A stretch of DNA of 48,464 nucleotides, taken from positions 1 through 48,464 of the forward strand of contig JSZA02000006.1 in NCBI GenBank assembly GCA_000785145.2, written 5' to 3'. The notes below the pieces were generated by a model. That model had not been told where the DNA came from. It saw only the letters and a list, made by a program, of their open reading frames with translations, and did no database searches. Each line of letters begins with the position of its first letter. Position 1 is the first letter of the stretch. The DNA is from Candidatus Thiomargarita nelsonii. Lineage in GTDB: Bacteria > Pseudomonadota > Gammaproteobacteria > Beggiatoales > Beggiatoaceae. Below, in pieces: positions 43,029 to 48,464 of the stretch. Position numbers and translations under genes: made by a program.

Positions 43029-43661
43029 TCATTCTGATCTAGCACCTAAGCGTTTTGCTGGCACTCCTCCCCATATTTCGTAACTCGGCACTGATTTTGT
43101 TACCACAGCACCAGCGGCAATAATGGCACCATCGCCAATCGTCACGCCCGGCAGTATGACCACATGACATCCAATCCAGACATCACTACCGATTATAATC
43201 GGCGCACCGACATAGCCTTGTTCCTTAACGAGTTTGTTAGGATCATCAAATTTGTGATTGGCAGAGATAATATAGGAGTAGGCACCTATTAGGGTATCAC
43301 GCCCAATACTCACAGGCTGGAAAGCACCTAAATAGCAGTTTCGTCCTATATAAACGCCTTTTCCAATGCTAAGTTGAGGATTTGAACCCGCTTCTTCTGC
43401 TGCTATCCAAAAAAAGCAATCCCTCTCAATCACGCATTCACGACCAATGTCTATATATTGAAGAAATGACTTTGGTCCTCGAATCTCAATGGTTCTATGA
43501 ACCTGTCCCCCTTGTTTCCGCACTGAAGCTAACAAGGCGAATTTTCGTCGTAGATAACCGGCTTTAAAATACGGCCCACGTAAATAGACTAATGGCGGCC
43601 TAAATGTCGCTTTGTAGGGTAATTCTAAAAAAAATTTTAACCAATGATTAGCCTTTTTCAT
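43029..43661 (-). CDS. Hexapeptide-repeat acyltransferase
   Basis: Protein of 210 aa. After an N-terminal helix ([23 protein letters not shown]) come beta-helix repeats ([60 protein letters not shown]) and the typical end [48 protein letters not shown]. The His in SANHKF is the expected catalytic base. Likely acetylates a sugar of the polysaccharide. It starts 8 bp before a GTCCAAGAT hairpin. Confidence 0.9.
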   Translation of the reverse strand: MKKANHWLKFFLELPYKATFRPPLVYLRGPYFKAGYLRRKFALLASVRKQGGQVHRTIEIRGPKSFLQYIDIGRECVIERDCFFWIAAEEAGSNPQLSIGKGVYIGRNCYLGAFQPVSIGRDTLIGAYSYIISANHKFDDPNKLVKEQGYVGAPIIIGSDVWIGCHVVILPGVTIGDGAIIAAGAVVTKSVPSYEIWGGVPAKRLGARSE

Positions 43662-43669
43662 CTCAACTA

Positions 43670-43692
43670 GGAGTCCAAGATTTATCTTGGAC
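43670..43692. repeat. GGAGTCC hairpin giving a stop codon
   Basis: GGAGTCCAAGAT..ATCTTGGAC. On the minus strand CCA AGA TAA closes the upstream glycosyltransferase, exactly as at 22909-22931. Confidence 0.88.
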
Positions 43693-44854
43693 TGATAAGT
43701 CCCCCAATGGCATCAACCAATAGCTGATGAATCTTGTCAGGATGAAAACGGCTTTCGTACATACGCTGGGCATTATTGACGATCTGTTGCCGACGATCAG
43801 GGTTTTCTCTGAGTGCCACAAGACCTTCCATGCACGTTTTGGGGTCCTGAACGGTGCAAATGTCGGCTGAATCAAACTCTGTCGCGGTACGAACCGCACT
43901 ACAATATTCGGGTCCCCAGACTAGAATAGGCTTACTAAACGACAGATAATCTAGGAACTTAGTTTTGAAACTGGTTCGCTCAATTTGTGCTGACGATTCA
44001 TCAAAACCCATAGGGAGTAGTAAGACATCTACTTCAAGCATTTCCTGACGAAGCTCTTCAAAAGCTATGTGTCCACGGTAAATACCGCTTTGTGTTGCCC
44101 TGGCTAAAAATTCCTCACTCCAGTTAGGATTATTGCCAAATATGCGAAATTTGAGGTTATCTTTTGCAAGAGTAATGAGACTTTCTAACATTTTGCCATA
44201 CCATTCTCCAATATTTCCAGCAAAGGCAACCGTGAATATCTTTTTTGTCTTATCTGTCTTATCTGTTTTTTTTATAAGCTCATTGGGGGACATCAGTGCG
44301 CCGCTTGGGTAAAAGACTATGGCATTTTTATGCGGACCCAGTTCATCGCGCATACCTTCAGAGGTACATAGCGCGAGATCACATTTCTGATAAAATTTGC
44401 GAAATGAACGCTCTATCCATTTTTCCGTGGCAGGATGATAGATAAGATTGTAATACCACCAATCATTAAAGCTTCCCACTAAAGGGATTTTCAGTTTTTT
44501 GGCCAACACGCCTGCCATTCTAGCCGACCATGACCAGCTCCCTGCAACTGTCAGCACGACGTCTGGTTTGAAATCTATAGCTTGTTTGACAATTTGAGAA
44601 GGTACAACATTTCCCCACGTCAGATGAGCTGATGAATAAATCCACCGGTTCAATCGTGTACGCACAATGCGTTGCCATATCTTGTTCGTACTGAAGTATG
44701 AAAATTGATAGGGTACTTCGTAGTTGAAGATATCAGGATTATTCGTGGCTACGGATATTTTGAAATCTGGCCGCTCACAGAAGTGGCGGTAAAAGGCCAT
44801 TGCGCCGCCCCAGCTAGGGATAGGCGGTGTTGAGGTTAAAAAAAATACTCTCAT
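43682..44854 (-). CDS. Glycosyltransferase family 4
   Basis: Protein of 390 aa. Start [24 protein letters not shown], then [27 protein letters not shown] and [13 protein letters not shown] in the acceptor half; [27 protein letters not shown] and [27 protein letters not shown] in the donor half. The donor motif lacks a clear second glutamate, so it is a divergent GT4. The last residues (ISPR) and the TAA stop come from a hairpin repeat. It follows the sulfotransferase gene by 2 bp. Confidence 0.86.
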   Translation of the reverse strand: MRVFFLTSTPPIPSWGGAMAFYRHFCERPDFKISVATNNPDIFNYEVPYQFSYFSTNKIWQRIVRTRLNRWIYSSAHLTWGNVVPSQIVKQAIDFKPDVVLTVAGSWSWSARMAGVLAKKLKIPLVGSFNDWWYYNLIYHPATEKWIERSFRKFYQKCDLALCTSEGMRDELGPHKNAIVFYPSGALMSPNELIKKTDKTDKTKKIFTVAFAGNIGEWYGKMLESLITLAKDNLKFRIFGNNPNWSEEFLARATQSGIYRGHIAFEELRQEMLEVDVLLLPMGFDESSAQIERTSFKTKFLDYLSFSKPILVWGPEYCSAVRTATEFDSADICTVQDPKTCMEGLVALRENPDRRQQIVNNAQRMYESRFHPDKIHQLLVDAIGGLISPR

Positions 44855-44856
44855 AT

Positions 44857-45759
44857 TTATGGTGTTGTAAATGCTTGCACTTGCGGAGTGACTTTTAAGA
44901 CTCTCTCCAATGCGGCTTTGATTAATAATTTACCACGGTACACAGGACTATTGATTTGACGTTTCAGATTTTCACATTTTTGCTCAAATTCTATAAGTGC
45001 TTGTTTCTTAATTTTTTCTGTTTCAAACAAGGAATCTGAAATATTGTCCATTTGTTGATTTGCGATTTTGTATAATTCTTGATCTAATGACATCTGTGTT
45101 TTAATTTCTTCTCGCAATTCCAAAGAGATTTGTTGATCTTTGCTTGAAATATTTTTAACGAGATATGCAGTATCAACAAAAACATCTGGAAAACAGCGCT
45201 CCAACATGACACAAGCCTCAGAAAATCTTTCGACTGAAAATAGATACAAGTGTCCATCATTGATTAATTCAGTGACTCGTTGTAATTTGTCTCTCGTATG
45301 TGAGCCTGTCAAGTGATACATCTGCCCATTCCATAAATCTGCTCTTTTAAGAGCAAGCAGGTTTTTTTTCACATAATCTTCTAAGTTAAGGCGTTTGGCA
45401 TCCGGATCAAAATTGTTAATAGGATCATTTCTACAGTAAAAATAATGTGATAAAAAACGATCAACTGGCTTTCTGATAAAAGCAATTGCTTTAATATCAT
45501 AGTCTTTGAATGGCAAATCAATCGTCAAGTTATGACCATAATAGCATTTCGCGTATGGAATATAGGTGAAAATCTCTCTCAGATGTTGCGAACTATATTT
45601 AAAACTAATACTGTTCAAATACGAACGACCATCAATAAATCCGTGGCCAAAATTATAGCGGAGTATTCCCGCAAATGAAGTGCCCGCACATTTTGGTATG
45701 TGTATATTTATCCAGACTGTTCTCTGTTTTTTTTCAGTGGTGTTTATTTCATTTTTCAT
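44857..45759 (-). CDS. Sulfotransferase (Sulfotransfer_2-like)
   Basis: About 300 aa from ATG 45759. PAPS-binding 5' loop IHIPKCAGTSFAGILR (about 17-32) and 3'-phosphate site IAFIRKPVDRFLSHYF are clear, with LYLFSVERFSEA as later core. This fold transfers sulfate from PAPS to carbohydrate hydroxyls. The C-terminal 80 residues (LREEIKTQ...LIEFEQKCENLKRQI) are helical and may form a coiled coil. With two more sulfotransferases at 47344 and 48227 it implies a sulfated polysaccharide. An array of repeats separates it from the ATPase gene upstream. Confidence 0.88.
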   Translation of the reverse strand: MKNEINTTEKKQRTVWINIHIPKCAGTSFAGILRYNFGHGFIDGRSYLNSISFKYSSQHLREIFTYIPYAKCYYGHNLTIDLPFKDYDIKAIAFIRKPVDRFLSHYFYCRNDPINNFDPDAKRLNLEDYVKKNLLALKRADLWNGQMYHLTGSHTRDKLQRVTELINDGHLYLFSVERFSEACVMLERCFPDVFVDTAYLVKNISSKDQQISLELREEIKTQMSLDQELYKIANQQMDNISDSLFETEKIKKQALIEFEQKCENLKRQINSPVYRGKLLIKAALERVLKVTPQVQAFTTP

Positions 45760-45790
45760 AGGCAATATTTATTGGTTTGTAACTACTTCG

Positions 45791-46109
45791 CCTCTCGTTC
45801 CCACGCTCTGCGCTCATCGACACAAGTTTTTTAAGGAGTCCAAAATAAATTTTGGACTCCTGAGCTAACGGAGTTCAAGATTTATCTTGGACGTCTCGTC
45901 CAAAATAAATTTTGGACTCCTGAGCTAACGGAGTTCAAGATTTATCTTGGCGTCTCGTCCAAAATAAATTTTGGACTCCTGAGCTAACGGAGTTCAAGAT
46001 TTATCTTGGGCGTCTCGTCCAAAATAAATTTTGGACTCCTGAGCTAACGGAGTTCAAGATTTATCTTGGGCGTCTCGTCCAAAATGGACTTGTGTATAAC
46101 GATGAGCGC
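45791..46109. repeat. 60-bp hairpin array bracketed by inverted ACTTGTGT...GAGCGC
   Basis: Four units start near 45841, 45901, 45960 and 46020 (period 59-60), each with a TCCAAAATAAATTTTGGA hairpin and a TTCAAGATTTATCTTGG arm. The array is flanked by GCGCTCATCGACACAAGT (45810-45827) and, inverted, ACTTGTGTATAACGATGAGCGC bases (46088-46109). The left tail CTCTCGTTCCCACGCTCTGC matches 8690-8716 inverted. Confidence 0.9.
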
Positions 46110-46186
46110 GACGCTACAGGCATTCCTTTGCCTCGCGCACTCTCTTATACATAAGTATTTAAGTGTTTGAAATATAATAATATTAT

Positions 46187-46311
46187 GTAGGGTGGGTAGA
46201 GCGAAAGCGATACGAAGTCAGCGAAGCTAAACCCACCATTGTTATAAATTTCAAAGGCTTGGTGGGTTTAACGTTCCGTTACTTCGTTGCGCGCAGCGAG
46301 ACCCACCCTAC
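46187..46311. repeat. GTAGGGTGGGT inverted repeat
   Basis: GTAGGGTGGGT at 46187 and ACCCACCCTAC ending at 46311 are the outer arms; the interior has AAACCCACCA and TGGTGGGTTT arms plus AGCGAAGC-type sequence as in the 63-bp repeat at 128. Lies at the 3' end of the ATPase gene. Confidence 0.82.
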
Positions 46312-46339
46312 AAAAAAACTTTCAACAATTAAGATATTT

Positions 46340-47344
46340 TTACTCACCTCGCACCCTCCCTTGGTGAGTTAAAGAATATTTTAATTGTTCCTTGTGCCTT
46401 TTTGAGGCGGTGATCATATCGGTTTTGATATTTTTATAAAACTCAAAGTATGCGCCCCGGTTATTTTCTTGTTCAAGCTGAACCTCATTAAAGGCTTCTA
46501 TACATTCTTTAGAATGAGAAGTGATAAATAGTTGACAATTCGCATCGGCACTCGCTTGAAAAATAATTTGCCATAATTTTTGGTAGTTGGTGTAATGTAT
46601 GCCGTTTTCTATTTCATCTATCAACAAAAAGCCATCTTTGCTTGCCCATATCGCACAAAGAACGGCAATATATCTATTAATACCTTCGCCCAATGATGAG
46701 AGCAAAACGGGCATTTGTCTGTCTTTTAGTTTGAGTTTTAAAATAACGTTGTTTTTGGTTGCCCTTTGTTTGATAGATATAATATTGTCATCAAATATTC
46801 TTAAAGAATCATTTAAAAAATCTTCTCTATCTAAGTCAACTAATGAGCCATAGAGGATTGCTATATCTTGCTCTTGAGCTTTTGCAGAACTAATAAAATT
46901 GATGTTATCAATACGCCTGTCTATTTTTTGCAGACTCTGTCCCAATAGTCTATCTATGGACAATGATTTTTCATCTTCATTGATTGCATAAGATAGTTTT
47001 GTTGTTGGGATAATATCCTTTATTTCGTAACGATGTACAGCCAAGCGCAATTTCTTATTTTTCGTATAGATTTTAACTTTTGTCTCATCTTCTCTGATAA
47101 AGTCTAGCAGAATATCATTGCTAAGATTATTGGTTTGTCGCCGTGTTAACAATTTATAAATATTAACCACTAAATCATAAGTTTCATTGGAAGACACCAG
47201 CAGTTCTACGGCTTCTAAAAAAGCCGTTTTTCCGACATTATTTTTGCCACCAATTAAATTAACGCTTTCCAAGCCGTCAATAGTTAAATTTTGGAAACAT
47301 TTGAAATTTTCAATGCCGATATGGTTAATAAAATGTTTTTTCAT
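46340..47344 (-). CDS. OLD/ABC-like AAA ATPase (AAA_15/AAA_21)
   Basis: About 334 aa from ATG 47344, whose A overlaps the stop of the upstream sulfotransferase (TAATG). N-terminal IENFKCFQNLTIDGLESVNLIGGKNNVGKTAFLEAVE holds Walker A (32-41). The ABC signature LSSLGEGINRYIAVL, Walker B FLLIDEIENGIHY and ITSHSKECIEAF (H-loop) follow. This is the ATPase half of OLD-like proteins, without a TOPRIM nuclease domain. Such solo ATPases often work with a separate nuclease or DUF gene in phage defence, but none follows here. It is odd inside a polysaccharide operon. Confidence 0.87.
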   Translation of the reverse strand: MKKHFINHIGIENFKCFQNLTIDGLESVNLIGGKNNVGKTAFLEAVELLVSSNETYDLVVNIYKLLTRRQTNNLSNDILLDFIREDETKVKIYTKNKKLRLAVHRYEIKDIIPTTKLSYAINEDEKSLSIDRLLGQSLQKIDRRIDNINFISSAKAQEQDIAILYGSLVDLDREDFLNDSLRIFDDNIISIKQRATKNNVILKLKLKDRQMPVLLSSLGEGINRYIAVLCAIWASKDGFLLIDEIENGIHYTNYQKLWQIIFQASADANCQLFITSHSKECIEAFNEVQLEQENNRGAYFEFYKNIKTDMITASKRHKEQLKYSLTHQGRVRGE

Positions 47345-48219
47345 TAATACTCCTTTGGCTTGCTTAAAAATTGCCAATAATCAGACTGTTTCCCGCACAT
47401 TTCTAAAAAAGCAAGCGCGTCATCTGTTACTATTCGGTTAAATGTCTGACTGTTTTTCAGGTTTAATTCTTCTCTGGGCACGTAGAGTCGTTTTCCTCCA
47501 AAAACTTTAAAGGCAAATTGAATTAAGGAAGCCGGTAATACTTTTTTGACTAAAGGTCTCATCTTGGAGTGCTGTAATCGTTTCCAATAGTTGTGGCTGA
47601 CATAGACTTCTGAGCTATTCTCTCTTAGTTGGTAATCCATATTGACTTTAGACGGCTCTAAACCTAGAAATCTAAAAAGACGATTATATAGTTGCTCAGC
47701 ATTGAGTGAGAGTTCTTCCATAAAAAGGATCAAGATCGCGCTATCAGGAAAAAAAGCTTTATAAGCTTCAAGTTGATAAAAGTAGCAACACGTTTTTTGT
47801 ATAGCTTCACTCCTTGGATGATTTTCAAAAAAGTAATCTATTCCTCGAACAGCAATTGGATCTTTAGCTCGTGCCAACATTCGCCACACGGAGATATATT
47901 TTTGATAGGGATCTCGCACGATATAAACCAATTTCATATCAGGATTAAATTGATATATGCGTTGTGCCGTTTCAGAGTGCGAAAAGCGGTTGGAGTATGA
48001 GGGTGTGGCTTCCCCTATAACGGGCTCTCCGTTGTAATGGGCAAAAGCCTGCTGATACCATTCCCAACCCCTTGAGTAATTGTTATCATTATTAAAGAAT
48101 TCCACTTCTTTTGGTTGACTGAAACAACAATCTGGATGGTGATATAATGTTGTTGCTAGTGTACTTGTCCCACATTTGGCAGAGCCAATAATGATGAAAT
48201 TTGGTTTTTTTATTTCCAT
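47344..48219 (-). CDS. Sulfotransferase (Sulfotransfer_1/3 type)
   Basis: Protein of 291 aa. 5' PAPS loop IIGSAKCGTSTLATTLYHHP (about 10-29), KEVEFFNN, GEATPSYS, and the 3'-phosphate site VYIVRDPYQKYISVWR. Tail motif RLYVPREELN is shared with the next gene. Close in style to heparan-type N/O-sulfotransferases of bacteria. It sulfates a glycan using PAPS. It ends overlapping the ATPase start, so both are translationally coupled. Paralogue of the partial gene at 48227. Confidence 0.92.
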   Translation of the reverse strand: MEIKKPNFIIIGSAKCGTSTLATTLYHHPDCCFSQPKEVEFFNNDNNYSRGWEWYQQAFAHYNGEPVIGEATPSYSNRFSHSETAQRIYQFNPDMKLVYIVRDPYQKYISVWRMLARAKDPIAVRGIDYFFENHPRSEAIQKTCCYFYQLEAYKAFFPDSAILILFMEELSLNAEQLYNRLFRFLGLEPSKVNMDYQLRENSSEVYVSHNYWKRLQHSKMRPLVKKVLPASLIQFAFKVFGGKRLYVPREELNLKNSQTFNRIVTDDALAFLEMCGKQSDYWQFLSKPKEY

Positions 48220-48226
48220 AAATATG

Positions 48227-48464
48227 TCACATCATCGCCCAATAATCTGCCGGTTTTCCCTGCTTTTCCAAAAAAGCGAGCGCATCTGGCTTGACTATTC
48301 TATAAAATTCTTTTTTGTTCTCTTCGTTGAGTTCTTCCCTTGGCACGAATATTTTTTTTGGACCAACGAGTTGAGTCGCCAATCGAATCAATGTGGTTGG
48401 CAAAATATTTTTCACCAAAAGTCTCATTCTCGATTGCTGCAAATAAGTCCAATATTTATTGGTT
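48227..48464 (-). CDS. Sulfotransferase, C-terminal part (cut by window edge)
   Basis: The last 78 codons of a sulfotransferase that continues past the right edge: NKYWTYLQQSRMRLLVKNILP, then KKIFVPREELNEENKKEFYR and DALAFLEKQGKPADYWAMM. It aligns with the C-terminus of the 47344 gene (HNYWKRLQHSKMRPLVKKVLP, RLYVPREELN, DALAFLEMCGKQSDYW), so the two are tandem paralogues 7 bp apart. The catalytic PAPS loops lie outside the window. Confidence 0.88.
   Translation of the reverse strand, partial: TNKYWTYLQQSRMRLLVKNILPTTLIRLATQLVGPKKIFVPREELNEENKKEFYRIVKPDALAFLEKQGKPADYWAMM

Noticed and set aside
1..48464. tRNA, rRNA or tmRNA genes
   Set aside because: No cloverleaf, CCA-end context or rRNA core sequence was recognised on either strand by reading; a covariance scan could still find a missed one.

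Overview
The window looks like chromosome of a gammaproteobacterium of the Beggiatoaceae/Thiotrichales type (large sulfur bacteria). This rests on the ubiE-ubiJ-ubiB order next to a DUF971 gene, moderately AT-rich DNA, gammaproteobacterial trpD/moeB/ubiB sequences and an extreme load of short palindromic and tandem intergenic repeats. The assignment is inference; no rRNA or tRNA gene was found to fix it.

Left part (1-16.4 kb): housekeeping genes on both strands, separated by repeats and decayed genes. In order: a ProQ/FinO RNA-binding protein, a wrecked BCCT transporter gene, trpD, a YkgJ-type cysteine-cluster protein, moeB (its start region triplicated in an 83-bp tandem repeat), ugd (UDP-glucose dehydrogenase), a secreted unknown, a P-loop ATPase, DUF971, remnants of Uma2 and ParA genes, a small ParA neighbour, then ubiE-ubiJ-ubiB. 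An IscB element, with an omegaRNA (HEARO) region upstream of an intact RuvC/HNH nuclease gene, sits exactly between ubiJ and ubiB. Its left-end hairpin supplies the ubiJ stop codon. A truncated NHL-repeat protein follows.

Right part (16.4-48.5 kb): one long minus-strand polysaccharide (EPS/O-antigen-like) cluster that runs off the right edge. It holds about nine GT4-type glycosyltransferases, one GT2, a Wzy-type polymerase, asnB, three hexapeptide acyltransferases, three methyltransferases (FkbM, C-methyltransferase, Methyltransf_24-like), three NAD-dependent sugar epimerases including galE, a SASA-type acetylesterase, a broken SGNH hydrolase and three sulfotransferases (the last cut by the edge). 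An OLD/ABC-like ATPase is embedded there. ugd at 5.2 kb probably supplies UDP-glucuronate. No flippase or export genes lie inside the window.

Structure that genes do not explain: (1) a four-gene cassette (GT4-epimerase-GT2-methyltransferase) present in three variously decayed copies; (2) a 146-bp MITE whose occupied and empty sites are both present because of that duplication; (3) a 130-bp MITE flanked by perfect 12-bp direct repeats; (4) a family of 20-22-bp hairpins (GTCCAA...TTGGAC) with compensatory arm changes, which repeatedly supply stop codons or new N-/C-termini to neighbouring genes; (5) arrays of such hairpins, one bracketed by inverted copies of an ACTTGTGT..CGATGAGCGC motif. Several genes have decayed by multiple short internal deletions while both ends remain recognisable.
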